Shown here piece by piece: positions 16,490 through 25,026 of a DNA stretch of 64,000 bases. The notes beneath the pieces were generated by a model. That model was not told the origin of the DNA and made no database searches. It saw only the letters and a list, made by a program, of their open reading frames with translations. The translations under genes and the position numbers were made by a program. Location of the stretch: contig JAEZKC010000102.1 of the NCBI GenBank assembly GCA_023436205.1, positions 1 through 64,000 on the forward strand, in the 5' to 3' direction. Positions within the stretch are counted from its first letter, which is position 1; each line of letters starts with the position of its first letter. Source of the DNA: Fibrobacterota bacterium (GTDB lineage: Bacteria; Fibrobacterota; Chitinivibrionia; Chitinivibrionales; Chitinispirillaceae).

Positions 16490-18170
16490 CTGTATCCACC
16501 TCGGGATTTGTCCAGCCAGTTTTACCGGTCCTTTTAGCCTTGGATGCTTTCTTTCCCTTTGCACCCGACTTTTTCTCAGGTTTAGATTCTTCTTCAGCGT
16601 AAACAGATGCCAGTTTCCTTTCCTCTTCAGCCTTTGCCTGTTTTGCCCAGGCTTTGGGCTCAGGCAGCTTGACACGAGCCTCAGCTTCAAATGCAGTAAT
16701 GTCGACACCCAGAAATAGACAAACATCCTCAGCATCAGCCAGTGAAGCCGCTGTACTTGCAGCTGCAATCTTTAACTGCTCGCACCATTTTGGAATGACA
16801 CAGCGCATCAGTTCAACGATGAGATCATCACGACTGAGTTCACGTTTACGGAGTTCCCGGTAGTCGTTCCATTCGCCATATCCGTATGCGGTAAACTTTG
16901 CACCGTCATCCTCATCATCAGTGTCCTGCCTCGTGCATCCCCAGATGATCGCAGTACAGATGATTTCTTCATCGGATTTTTTCAGGATGCAATCCGGCCG
17001 CTGCTGTTCACTTTCGAGAAGAGCGATCACTTTTTCAATGACAAGAATTCTGCGGCGCCGTTCGAGGAGAGAGCGTTTATCTTCGAGAGATTTGGGTCCG
17101 GTGGGAGCGGATGAAGACCCATAGGAATTCGAATACATTTTAATGTGCTTAAGAGATCCTGCCCCGGGCCCATCGATGACAAGTGCTGCAATGGCACCTT
17201 CATCGCTCTTTTTGCAGTCATGGCACTGATAGTAGTGGATACAACCCTCTTTGAGTGAATGATCACTGCCTAAAAAACCATCACCACAACTTCTATCCAG
17301 GAGTCGAATATCCGGGTATTTTTCCTTAAGCTTTTCTATGCGGGAGTAAAGGTATGCTTCAAGTTTTTTGACCCAGCAAACTCTATCAATACAGTGGTCC
17401 TTACCATCTTCGAATTCATCCCACAGGTTTACCTGTACACTGGTGCGCTTTGGACAGGCTTCACAAGAACCAGCATCGAAATCGAGGCTATCATCCTTGA
17501 GAGGCCATGGAGCTGTTTTCAGGTTCAGCAGGTAAGATTCGAGTCTGCTTCTAAGTTCATTTAATGTCATCCCTCGTGAGGTAAAAGGCCTGCCCTCTAT
17601 GGCATTGCTAAAGAAAGAGTCCTGAATATGACTCTCGAATCTGGATACCATTTCAAGATGAGCCCCGGACCACGCCTGAATTCCATGTGCATCATCGGGA
17701 TCGCTGAGAGCATCCAGCCATGACTGTGTCAAGTTGGAAAGCTTTGCACGTTTGGCCACCCAGCGTACAGACTTACCCAGCTTGTCTGCAACTTCTTCGA
17801 CAGTCAACCCGTCATTAAGAAGAGTACAGATCCCCTGGGATTCTTCAAGTGGACTTAAACCCTCACGCTGCAGGTTTTCAGTCACGGTGATTTCGTGAGC
17901 TTCGCGATCGGAAAGCTCCTCTATCCTAGCCGGTACCGGCATATCCAGTTCACCGCATGCACGGCAGCGCCGTTCGCCGCAGACAATCTCAAAGTGCCCA
18001 TTAATGGATGGATGAGGACGGAGAATAGGGAACTGCAGCACACCCTTTGATCTGATGCTGTTAACAAGATCATCAATGTTTGCAGTGCGGTCCTTCCGGT
18101 TGTTTACAGGTGAGGGATGGATGATTCCGAATGGAATCAGTTTGATGACAGGTTCTTGTACGGATAACAT
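16473..18170 (-). CDS. ParB/Spo0J-like protein
   Basis: A 565-residue protein. Residues 1-90 form a ParB nuclease-like domain with the GERRCRACGEL box (which in ParB proteins binds CTP), then TVTENLQREGLSPLEE and an HTH (LTVEEVADKLGKSVRWVAKRA). The C-terminal half has a zinc-finger-like set of cysteines (CEACPKR, CHDCKK) and a Lys-rich tail. In phages such proteins are linked to partition or to transcription control; no ParA is nearby. Start by GGAGGATTT at 18170. Confidence 0.75.
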   Translation of the reverse strand: MLSVQEPVIKLIPFGIIHPSPVNNRKDRTANIDDLVNSIRSKGVLQFPILRPHPSINGHFEIVCGERRCRACGELDMPVPARIEELSDREAHEITVTENLQREGLSPLEESQGICTLLNDGLTVEEVADKLGKSVRWVAKRAKLSNLTQSWLDALSDPDDAHGIQAWSGAHLEMVSRFESHIQDSFFSNAIEGRPFTSRGMTLNELRSRLESYLLNLKTAPWPLKDDSLDFDAGSCEACPKRTSVQVNLWDEFEDGKDHCIDRVCWVKKLEAYLYSRIEKLKEKYPDIRLLDRSCGDGFLGSDHSLKEGCIHYYQCHDCKKSDEGAIAALVIDGPGAGSLKHIKMYSNSYGSSSAPTGPKSLEDKRSLLERRRRILVIEKVIALLESEQQRPDCILKKSDEEIICTAIIWGCTRQDTDDEDDGAKFTAYGYGEWNDYRELRKRELSRDDLIVELMRCVIPKWCEQLKIAAASTAASLADAEDVCLFLGVDITAFEAEARVKLPEPKAWAKQAKAEEERKLASVYAEEESKPEKKSGAKGKKASKAKRTGKTGWTNPEVDTDATED

Positions 18171-18180
18171 AAATCCTCCT

Positions 18181-18600
18181 TCAGAACAGCGAGAGCTGCT
18201 CTGCTTCAATAATTGGTTGTTTAGGTAATTCCGGTTTTACAGGAGACGGTAATGCCGGGGCCACCATCTTTGGAGGCAGCACAGGCACAGGTTCAGATAC
18301 CGGGTTGGGTGAAGGAGTTCCGTTCTTAATCAGTTCAGAACCAATCTCTTCTATTATAGCCAGTATCGGTTTCGCACCTCTGGATCTTCTGTAGTTGTCA
18401 AGCCGATTGAGGTATTCATCCCATTCTTCCACCATGAATTCTCTTTTAAGTGCACGGAAGGCACTATACCCTTTACGCCTAAGATCAGGCGCATGTGACA
18501 GTATGCCCTCAATGGCCTTCCCGAGCAGCTGGTAGGTATATTCATCCCAGTGACTCGCTTCAGCTGCAGGAATGCCGCCGTGTGTGAATTCAGCTGACAT
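18181..18600 (-). CDS. Hypothetical early protein ending in a clamp-binding motif
   Basis: A 139-residue protein. The first 80 residues are helical; residues 90-130 form a Pro-rich linker; the protein ends EAEQLSLF, an exact beta-clamp-binding motif on a flexible tail. That design is typical of proteins tethered to the replication clamp. The ATG at 18600 overlaps the preceding gene by 11 bp. Confidence 0.55.
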   Translation of the reverse strand: MSAEFTHGGIPAAEASHWDEYTYQLLGKAIEGILSHAPDLRRKGYSAFRALKREFMVEEWDEYLNRLDNYRRSRGAKPILAIIEEIGSELIKNGTPSPNPVSEPVPVLPPKMVAPALPSPVKPELPKQPIIEAEQLSLF

Positions 18601-19180
18601 GTGCACCACTTGAGACAACGATTGAAAAGCCGTTACCGAAAATGCAGAGCCTGTCTTTATCAAACTGCACTGAGTTGATATCACAGGGGATCATCTGATC
18701 AAGAAGTTGGGTATGAAGATCGCGTGCCGTACGGATGAGATCAGAGTATGGGCTGTGCTGTTCTTTTTCGGAAACGCCTGCCTCAGCCATTTCATCTGCC
18801 CTTTTTACCAGCTCTGCTTCCTCAGATTCTGGAATAAGGTTTATCGGCGTAGCATTTTGAACAGCAGAGGGGGCGTCCATAGACCAATTGTTGACACCCT
18901 TTAGAGCCATGAGCTTTGCAGTCAACTCCTTTACTTTTGAATCGTTGCCTCTTCTCTTGTAATAAGATCTGAGTTGTGTGATTCGCTTGACATCAAGCTG
19001 CTGTTTACTGAGCGGTTTCTTGGCCATTGAACACTCCTCGCACTTCTCCTGCTCGATTTCTGCAGGTGTAAATAGGGTATGACAATCGGGGCACTGCTTC
19101 GGCCTGAGAATAAAACTCTGACCAGAAAGAGCAAAATGCTCCGGATCAGGATTAACGGGTTTCAGAAATGTGTTTGACAT
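18590..19180 (-). CDS. Hypothetical early phage protein with one zinc ribbon
   Basis: A 196-residue protein with CPDCHTLFTPAEIEQEKCEEC near residue 32, a four-Cys zinc ribbon, then a helical region. Not otherwise recognised. AGGAAGGC precedes the ATG at 19180; the start overlaps the end of the P-loop kinase gene. Confidence 0.5.
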   Translation of the reverse strand: MSNTFLKPVNPDPEHFALSGQSFILRPKQCPDCHTLFTPAEIEQEKCEECSMAKKPLSKQQLDVKRITQLRSYYKRRGNDSKVKELTAKLMALKGVNNWSMDAPSAVQNATPINLIPESEEAELVKRADEMAEAGVSEKEQHSPYSDLIRTARDLHTQLLDQMIPCDINSVQFDKDRLCIFGNGFSIVVSSGAHVS

Positions 19181-19637
19181 AATGAAAGCCTTCCTCATCA
19201 GTTACAGGCTCAAACTTTTGAATCATTTCATTGACAATTTGAGTCCAGTGTTCTTCGGTGTAACCGCGCGGATCTCTCTGGCGCCGCTGGAGCATTTCGG
19301 GATTGTAAGGAAATACCCAAGCGGTAATGGTTGCTCCCGGGCAGAAGTGGCGAAGCTGGATAACCAGACGTCGACGGTCACGCTCTGATAATATCCAGGT
19401 GGATTCATCAACAATGAGACTGAACCCTGAAGCAAACAATGTAGTCATCATTGCAAGAATAGCCTGTCTCAGATCGTACTCACTATCCTCGATGAAGGTA
19501 TATTTTCCCCACAACATCTCCCGCAAAGAGTCCGGTGAAATGATGAGGGTATCGGTTCTGTCTTTTAAAAGTTCCCGGGCAAAGGTGGTCTTACCTGCCC
19601 CGGGCAACCCGACAAGCACGTCAATTTGCTTTTTCAC
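19152..19637 (-). CDS. P-loop kinase (polynucleotide kinase-like)
   Basis: A 161-residue protein with a Walker A at residues 10-18 (GLPGAGKTT), the ISPDSLREMLWG segment and an LIVDESTW Walker B-like segment. This is the layout of small AAA/Pnk-type kinases (the zeta-toxin/T4 Pnk fold). Substrate unknown; a 5'-polynucleotide kinase is plausible. GTG at 19637 is chosen for AAAGGAG upstream. Confidence 0.7.
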   Translation of the reverse strand: MKKQIDVLVGLPGAGKTTFARELLKDRTDTLIISPDSLREMLWGKYTFIEDSEYDLRQAILAMMTTLFASGFSLIVDESTWILSERDRRRLVIQLRHFCPGATITAWVFPYNPEMLQRRQRDPRGYTEEHWTQIVNEMIQKFEPVTDEEGFHYVKHISETR

Positions 19638-19857
19638 GAATACTCCTTTTAGGCTGATCTGTTGTGTAAACAAGCTGCCCCTTTTCCCATTCGATAAGAG
19701 ATGTCAGGGGGTATACAATTCTCTTTCCCAGCAGAAGCCACGATGGCCCCTTGCCCTGAGCTCTCCATCTCCGGAGAGTGCGGGATGTAATCTTTCCGCA
19801 CCAGCGACGGCAGACCTCTTCGTCATCCAGGTAGACTTCTTTAACAACCGCATTCAT
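19621..19857 (-). CDS. Excisionase-like helix-turn-helix protein
   Basis: A 78-residue basic protein. The sequence ITSRTLRRWRAQGKGPSW then GKRIVYPLTSLIEWEK matches the winged MerR/Xis (helix_turn_helix_17) pattern. Such proteins regulate or direct integrase; the gene lies in the same operon as int, though about 8 kb upstream of it. Confidence 0.6.
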   Translation of the reverse strand: MNAVVKEVYLDDEEVCRRWCGKITSRTLRRWRAQGKGPSWLLLGKRIVYPLTSLIEWEKGQLVYTTDQPKRSIREKAN

Positions 19858-19858
19858 C

Positions 19859-20047
19859 TCAGTTCACCATCATGGTTACAGAGTCAAAGCGACTGTGCTC
19901 AGGAATAGTTTTCTTGAGCTCATCAGCAGGTATGTCCATAGCTGAGGCGATTGCATCGATGCACTCATCAAGAAACCGGTCGAATTCAGATGTGTTAGCA
20001 GGTCCGCTCACTGTGATCTCAAGCTCCATCGTTACTTTTTTAGGCAC
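19859..20047 (-). CDS. Hypothetical protein, first gene of the leftward early operon
   Basis: A 62-residue acidic protein, not recognised. GTG at 20047 follows ACGGGGGTG, a strong site. A longer frame starts at 20104, but its extra residues would cover a palindrome (20063-20076), so the shorter start is preferred with modest confidence. Confidence 0.45.
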   Translation of the reverse strand: MPKKVTMELEITVSGPANTSEFDRFLDECIDAIASAMDIPADELKKTIPEHSRFDSVTMMVN

Positions 20048-20258
20048 AAAACACCCCCGTGGGTCAATAAATTGACATTTACAGAAAACTGTAGATTTTG
20101 TCATTTGTTATTAGCGCATTTCGAACTGTCTGAATGCTAATCTAAATTCACGGATTCGGTTTTCGGTGCATTCCGCAGAACTTTTTTTAATTTTTTCCAG
20201 ATGCACCGAAAAAGCAACCCAAGCACCTATATTGCGGATTAGACCTCAACCCATACGG
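20048..20258. promoter_or_regulatory. Divergent early control region
   Basis: Separates the leftward operon from the primase gene. It holds GTCAATAAATTGAC (20063-20076, a 14-bp palindrome), ACAGAAAACTGT (20081-20092), and an exact 12-bp inverted repeat TTTTCGGTGCAT (20160-20171) / ATGCACCGAAAA (20201-20212). These look like operators. Promoter boxes could not be fixed with confidence. Confidence 0.5.
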
Positions 20259-23003
20259 ATGACTATGATCGACTTTTCAGCAATAAACAGTGCAGCTCTT
20301 TTGAATTTTCGCTCCCTGGTGGAGGAATGGCTACCCAATGGCAAAGCCAGAGGCAGAGAGTGGGTAATTGGAGATCTGGATGGAAACCCCGGCGATTCAC
20401 TTTCAATAAATGTTGATTCAGGCATCTGGAAGGACTTCGCCAGTGGAGAAGGAGGTAGCGATCCTATCGGGCTGTATGCTGCCATCAGAAGAATAAAGCA
20501 AGGTGAGGCAGCACTGGAACTGGCAAAGCGGTTTGGAATCAGGACGGATGAAAAAGCATCAACCGCAGAAAGCGCCAGTTCCACACCATCAAAAGCTCCT
20601 CCAGCACGAAAGAAGGCAGTAGTATGGAAACCGCTGATACCAGTACCACAGGAAGCTCCTCCTCCACCCCGGGTATATGTCAGAACAGAAGGAAGCGCAC
20701 GGCACGAATACCAGATCGATGACAGCTGGGAATATCGCACTGCGGAAGGCGGGCTGATTGGGTATGTTGTGCGGTACCGGACAAAATCCGGAAAAGAGAC
20801 TCCACCCCTCACCTACTGCGAAAAAGCAGGAGGCGCAAAGGAGTGGCGTTTTCTGAGTTTTCCCAAGCCGCTACCACTCTACAATCTGCCAAGGCTGACA
20901 CAGGCGCCATCGCAACCGGTTCTTGGTGTAGAGGGAGAGAAGTGCGCCCGGGAACTGCAGCGGCTTTTTGATGACAATGGAACTCAGATTACAGTCACAT
21001 GTTGGCCGGGTGGTTGCAACGCTATCGCCAATGTAGACTGGAGCCCTCTGAAAGGACGCAACTTCTGTTACTGGCCCGACGCAGATCTGAAGACTTACAC
21101 CGGTCGCCATCCAAAAGCTGGTCAAACCATGGACAAGCATGAGCAGCCAGGATTCAAAGCTGCTTTGAAGATTGCCGAAAAAGTCAAGAATATTGCATCC
21201 AAGGTGCACCTGGTAGATCCTCCGGAGGGGAAACCGGATGGGTGGGATGTCTACGATGCAATTCACGAAGACAAGATGACGGTGCAGCAGATCCTTGACC
21301 TCATAAAAGCACGTAAGATCGATCCTCCAAATATCGACACCGACAACAATGATCCCCTTGCAGGCGCCCCCTTCAGATGTTTGGGCTACCATGAGGATTA
21401 CCACTATTATCTTCCTGAGGGCACAGGTCAAGTAAAAGCGATAAAGGGCGAGTCTCACAATGCAAGTGCCCTATTGACGCTTGCCCCACTCACCTTCTGG
21501 TGGTCCAGATTCGCTTGTAAGAAAGGTCCCGACTGGATACGTGCGGCAAACGCGGTACTTCGAGCAAGTGAAAAGATGCGGGTGTATGATCCATCAAAGC
21601 GAAGAGGACGCGGGGCCTGGTGGGATCAGGGGAAAATCGTTGTGCATTTCGGAGAATCGCTCCTTGTTGATGGCAAACCCAAGGGATTGACAGACATAAA
21701 AACCAGATTCATCTACGAAGCAGGACTTCGCATCGAGGACACTCTTGCAAAGCCACTTCCGGATCATGCTGCCACCAAACTCGGAGAGATTATAAAACTG
21801 CTATGGTGGGACAGACCTGCTCATTCGATTTATGCATCAGGGTGGTGTGTTCTTGCCAGTATTTGCGGTGCAATGGACTGGAGGCCCCACATGTGGGTAA
21901 CCGGCCCCAGTGGCACAGGTAAATCATGGTTTCTCTCAAATGTTATTCGGCCGTGTATAGGCCCGTGGGGTGTTTTTGTTGCAGCAGACACATCTGCCCC
22001 GGGTATAAGACAGACCCTTCGGAGTGATGCTCTCCCTGTGCTTTTCGATGAATCTGAAGGTGAGGATGAACGCGGTCGACAGAGGATGCATGGGGTTTTC
22101 GAGCTGATGCGGCAGAGTTCGAATGAATCCGGTGCAAAGATCCGGAAAGGGACTCAGAGCCAAAAAGCAATGGACTTTGACATACGATCTATGTTCTGTC
22201 TATCCAGCATTGGAGTGAATATTACCCAGAGAGCGGATCTGTCTCGAATCATTGTGGTATCGTTGCACAAACCTCGACACTTGACCAGGGAACAACGAGA
22301 GCAGCACTTTACAAAACTATGCAATATGGTGCAGGAAATTCTCACTCCGGATTGGTGTGCATCTCTCAGGGCACGCACCATTTCACTCATTCCTGTCATT
22401 CGAGAAAATAGCAGGAGGTTTTCTCAGGCTATATCAGAACACCTTGGAGACAGGCGTTTGGGAGATCAGGCAGGTGCTCTCGCTGCGGGATCGTACTCAT
22501 TGTACTCATCAGCAGTCATCGATCTTGACAGTGCTCGCCAGTGGGCCCAGGAGGCGGGATGGGAAGATCTGACTGAAGCGGACCAGACAGATGAGCGGGT
22601 GTGTCTGGAAACAATCCTGCAATACGTGATTAAGGATGGTGGTCGAGAGGTTAGTGTAGAGGAGTGCCTGGTGGAACTGGCGAACAGAAGCCCATCGCTT
22701 TCGGGGATGGAGGCCCTTACCGATGATCAGCAGAGATATGTTGCAGCATTGAAGCGTATCGGGATTCGTCTCGATCCGGATGAGCGTGATTCAAGTCAGT
22801 ATCGATTGTGGATTTCCGATTCACACACAGGGCTCAAGAAAGTACTTGAGAAGACTCCCTGGCCTCAGACATGGGGAAGATTGCTTAAGCGGCTTCCTGA
22901 GGCTGAAACGAAGCCTGTGCTGCGTTTCTTCAGCACCAGCACCAGGGCGACAGGTATTCCTTGGAAAGTGGTGATCGGAGATGATGGAGGGAAAACTCCG
23001 TAG
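20259..23003 (+). CDS. Phage primase-helicase
   Basis: A 914-residue replication protein. The N-terminal 110 residues resemble a primase-associated region; a TOPRIM-like block is near residue 220 (GVEGEKCARELQ, then WPDADLK); the C-terminal half carries a helicase: Walker A GPSGTGKS near residue 549 and Walker B VLFDESEGEDE near 594. This combined layout is typical of phage replication initiators that unwind and prime. The ATG at 20259 is chosen (another at 20265); the longer frame to 20166 crosses the control region. No strong ribosome site. Confidence 0.8.
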   Translation: MTMIDFSAINSAALLNFRSLVEEWLPNGKARGREWVIGDLDGNPGDSLSINVDSGIWKDFASGEGGSDPIGLYAAIRRIKQGEAALELAKRFGIRTDEKASTAESASSTPSKAPPARKKAVVWKPLIPVPQEAPPPPRVYVRTEGSARHEYQIDDSWEYRTAEGGLIGYVVRYRTKSGKETPPLTYCEKAGGAKEWRFLSFPKPLPLYNLPRLTQAPSQPVLGVEGEKCARELQRLFDDNGTQITVTCWPGGCNAIANVDWSPLKGRNFCYWPDADLKTYTGRHPKAGQTMDKHEQPGFKAALKIAEKVKNIASKVHLVDPPEGKPDGWDVYDAIHEDKMTVQQILDLIKARKIDPPNIDTDNNDPLAGAPFRCLGYHEDYHYYLPEGTGQVKAIKGESHNASALLTLAPLTFWWSRFACKKGPDWIRAANAVLRASEKMRVYDPSKRRGRGAWWDQGKIVVHFGESLLVDGKPKGLTDIKTRFIYEAGLRIEDTLAKPLPDHAATKLGEIIKLLWWDRPAHSIYASGWCVLASICGAMDWRPHMWVTGPSGTGKSWFLSNVIRPCIGPWGVFVAADTSAPGIRQTLRSDALPVLFDESEGEDERGRQRMHGVFELMRQSSNESGAKIRKGTQSQKAMDFDIRSMFCLSSIGVNITQRADLSRIIVVSLHKPRHLTREQREQHFTKLCNMVQEILTPDWCASLRARTISLIPVIRENSRRFSQAISEHLGDRRLGDQAGALAAGSYSLYSSAVIDLDSARQWAQEAGWEDLTEADQTDERVCLETILQYVIKDGGREVSVEECLVELANRSPSLSGMEALTDDQQRYVAALKRIGIRLDPDERDSSQYRLWISDSHTGLKKVLEKTPWPQTWGRLLKRLPEAETKPVLRFFSTSTRATGIPWKVVIGDDGGKTP

Positions 23004-23038
23004 CCTGTGATGAATTATATTCACCTTCGGAGGTGACT

Positions 23039-23212
23039 ATGAAATGCCCGGTTAAAGATAAGTGCTCCAGGAGAAACTGTGAGAAGTTTTCCCAGATAAC
23101 AACAACCAATTGCACCTGTGTGGAGTGTCTAAAAAGTGCAAATGATAAGAGCTATTGCGAGTACTCCGGGGATCTGTACTGCATTAAGGGTGATTGTTTG
23201 GGTGTAAAGTAG
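23039..23212 (+). CDS. Small Cys-rich phage protein
   Basis: A 57-residue protein with ten cysteines (CPVKDKCSRRNC, CTCVEC, CEYSGDLYCIKGDC), probably zinc binding. GGAGGTGACT precedes the ATG, a near-ideal site. It is in the same direction as the primase, 35 bp on. Function unknown. Confidence 0.55.
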   Translation: MKCPVKDKCSRRNCEKFSQITTTNCTCVECLKSANDKSYCEYSGDLYCIKGDCLGVK

Positions 23213-23546
23213 TGTCGTTATCGATCAAGAGGGGAAGAACCACCCGTTCAAAATATGCTGACATCTTTTTTATCATACAATTAAACGCATATCTCTCAAG
23301 AAAAAATTCATTTATCAAGCTTTGACGTACTAACGAAGCATTCCTGCTGCAATCTCTTTCCTCGGACCAAGTTGTTGGAACAGCAATGCCAGTCGAAGGT
23401 CTTTTACATCTGCATCGTCCCTGGTCAAACTGCTCTGTGCGTAGATGATACTCAAGAGCAAGTAGTTCATATAGAGCAAATTTCTGTCTTGGTATGAGAT
23501 TGGCCCAGAATTGCATAATCTGATCAAAATCCTTACTTTCACTCAT
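23184..23546 (-). CDS. Hypothetical protein
   Basis: A 120-residue protein, not recognised, beginning MSESKDFDQIMQFW. It converges on and overlaps the small Cys-rich gene by 29 bp. AAGAGGAATCT precedes the ATG. Lower GC than the primase. Confidence 0.45.
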   Translation of the reverse strand: MSESKDFDQIMQFWANLIPRQKFALYELLALEYHLRTEQFDQGRCRCKRPSTGIAVPTTWSEERDCSRNASLVRQSLINEFFLERYAFNCMIKKMSAYFERVVLPLLIDNDTTLHPNNHP

Positions 23547-23560
23547 AGATTCCTCTTTTT

Positions 23561-23791
23561 TTATACGGTAACTTCTTCAAAAGAAGCATCTTCAATTTGC
23601 GGGATGTCACTTTTTGAACCACTGCGAATAAAATCATACCGCCTGGGAAGGTTACGTTCGATTTGTCCAATTCGGTACGTACCGTTTGCTTTGATGCAAA
23701 GACACTCTATAATCCCCAATTCTACTGCTATTACAATTTGTTCATCGTCTCCGCAACGTGAAACGATATCGTATAGTTTGAATTCTTCCAC
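23561..23791 (-). CDS. Hypothetical protein (winged-helix-like)
   Basis: About 76 residues from a GTG start that does not overlap the upstream gene; the open frame continues to 23911, which would overlap that gene by 98 bp. The segment YDIVSRCGDDEQIVIAVELG looks like a small winged-helix fold, not certain. Start uncertain. Confidence 0.4.
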   Translation of the reverse strand: MEEFKLYDIVSRCGDDEQIVIAVELGIIECLCIKANGTYRIGQIERNLPRRYDFIRSGSKSDIPQIEDASFEEVTV

Positions 23792-23813
23792 TGATTTTTC
23801 CCAGCGTATGTTG

Positions 23814-24047
23814 TTAGATTTTTCCCTGCATTCTCGCTTTAAGAAATGTTGCTCTATCAAAAACCAATTCGCGACCGACACGTTGAGGTTTAGGGAGAAT
23901 ACCCTCTTCAATTTTGCGGTAAACAGTCCTCCTGCTCTTACCGGTTAATCTGCAGATATCACTTGTTGTCACCAGCTCGGTCGATGTCCCCTGCAGCAGA
24001 AGCTGGGCAACCCGCTGGGCGATTCGTTCAATCTCATTTTCAGTCAT
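23814..24047 (-). CDS. Excisionase/AlpA-like HTH protein
   Basis: A 77-residue DNA-binding protein with the AlpA/excisionase signature: LVTTSDICRLTGKSRRTVYR then IEEGILPKPQRVGRELVF. AAAAGGGGTGATC precedes the ATG at 24047. Probably a regulator of integration state or early transcription; overlaps its upstream neighbour by 4 bp. Confidence 0.65.
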   Translation of the reverse strand: MTENEIERIAQRVAQLLLQGTSTELVTTSDICRLTGKSRRTVYRKIEEGILPKPQRVGRELVFDRATFLKARMQGKI

Positions 24048-24253
24048 GAGATCACCCCTTTTTCCATAAAATTTTCCAGGCAATCCATCCATGCACGATT
24101 GTAAATACTCTTGGCAAAGCCTTTTAACTCTTCTGTTGTAATCATCGCAACACCATCAGGTTGTTTTTTCGAAAGCTCATCCCACACTTTATTAAATTTT
24201 TTATCCCGTGGATTTGCGATTTTTCGTCTTGGTTTGTATTGAAGCGTTGACAT
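24044..24253 (-). CDS. Hypothetical small protein
   Basis: A 69-residue basic protein, not recognised, overlapping the HTH gene by 4 bp. The N-terminus is Lys/Arg-rich and the C-terminus helical (FAKSIYNRAWMDCLENFMEK). Confidence 0.45.
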   Translation of the reverse strand: MSTLQYKPRRKIANPRDKKFNKVWDELSKKQPDGVAMITTEELKGFAKSIYNRAWMDCLENFMEKGVIS

Positions 24254-24254
24254 T

Positions 24255-24686
24255 TCAGCACTCCACAGTTAAGGTGATTTTAGCTCTGAAAGAATAGGAT
24301 CTGCACCGTCTTTTATGTGCTCGCAGTGCACTGACAGCTCTTAAAAAAGACTCAAGCTTCCCTTCGCTTTTAAGCTTTTTAAGTGCCCGGTTGAGTCTCG
24401 ACTTTACTCCTTCAACTTTTAAATTAAGGAGCAGCGCGAGTTCTTCCAGATCGTTAACACCTTCGGGGTAATCATCGACAAGAGAATCGATGGCCAACTT
24501 ATGAAGAAAATCGGGGCCCCATTCGAGCACGTATTTTTGTTGAACAAGGTTTCCTTCCAGCGCCTGTTCCATCTCTCTTTTTGACCAGTTCATCTTGGCC
24601 ATTGCATCTTCAAGTGTCAAAAACTCCCCCACCGGCTTTCTCGGAAAAGGGACCGGGTACTGCGGTAATTCGAGAATCTCAATCAT
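24255..24686 (-). CDS. HTH regulator with sigma region 4-like segment
   Basis: A 143-residue protein. Residues around 90-120 (DLEELALLLNLKVEGVKSRL) match an HTH of the sigma region 4 type. A second helical pair lies at residues 30-50 (LEDAMAKMNWSKREMEQAL). Probably an early transcription regulator. The start at 24686 is preferred for AGGGG upstream; another at 24719 overlaps the preceding gene. Confidence 0.5.
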   Translation of the reverse strand: MIEILELPQYPVPFPRKPVGEFLTLEDAMAKMNWSKREMEQALEGNLVQQKYVLEWGPDFLHKLAIDSLVDDYPEGVNDLEELALLLNLKVEGVKSRLNRALKKLKSEGKLESFLRAVSALRAHKRRCRSYSFRAKITLTVEC

Positions 24687-24715
24687 GAGAAGTAACCCCT
24701 GAGAAAGTGAGAAAA

Positions 24716-24895
24716 TCATCCTTTATTGTGTGTGTCAATAGTATCTGACGAACTGACTACTCCAGCTGAAGCAGATTTTTTTTTCTCTAACATTTCTATT
24801 CCTGCCAGGTACACCTGCTTGTTGGTAAACTTCTTTCCGATCTGGTCCCTGCGTTGCTCTTCTGAATCAGAAAGAACAAATCGAATCTCTTTCAC
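24716..24895 (-). CDS. Small hypothetical protein (possible ribbon-helix-helix)
   Basis: A 59-residue protein starting at GTG with AAGGAGGAC upstream. The first 45 residues (IRFVLSDSEEQRRDQIGKKF) have the strand-helix-helix character of small ribbon-helix-helix regulators. It is the first gene leftward from the repressor promoter region, the position of a Cro-like antagonist; that role is inference. Confidence 0.45.
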   Translation of the reverse strand: MKEIRFVLSDSEEQRRDQIGKKFTNKQVYLAGIEMLEKKKSASAGVVSSSDTIDTHNKG

Positions 24896-25026
24896 ACGTC
24901 CTCCTTGTTTCTGTGGCATGCCTTTTGTAATTTCAATGGTGGCGTTTCAATCACTCACTCAATCAAAGTATAACATTTTGTTGAATCATAATCAACGAAA
25001 TTTTGAATCGGAGCAACAATTTGTTG
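24896..25026. promoter_or_regulatory. Divergent repressor control region with palindromic operator
   Basis: Lies between a leftward small gene and the rightward repressor. It contains GTTGA/TCAAC (24980-24984, 24992-24996) and the 13-bp palindrome CAACAATTTGTTG (25014-25026) at the repressor start. TATAAC near 24969 with TTTCAA 18 bases upstream may be the repressor promoter. Two further AACAATTTGTT-type sites occur at 25192-25220 inside the repressor gene. Confidence 0.5.

Noticed and set aside
16490..16768. Longer frame of the 16208-16489 gene
   Set aside because: It is a low-complexity shadow of the Lys-rich end of the ParB-like gene.
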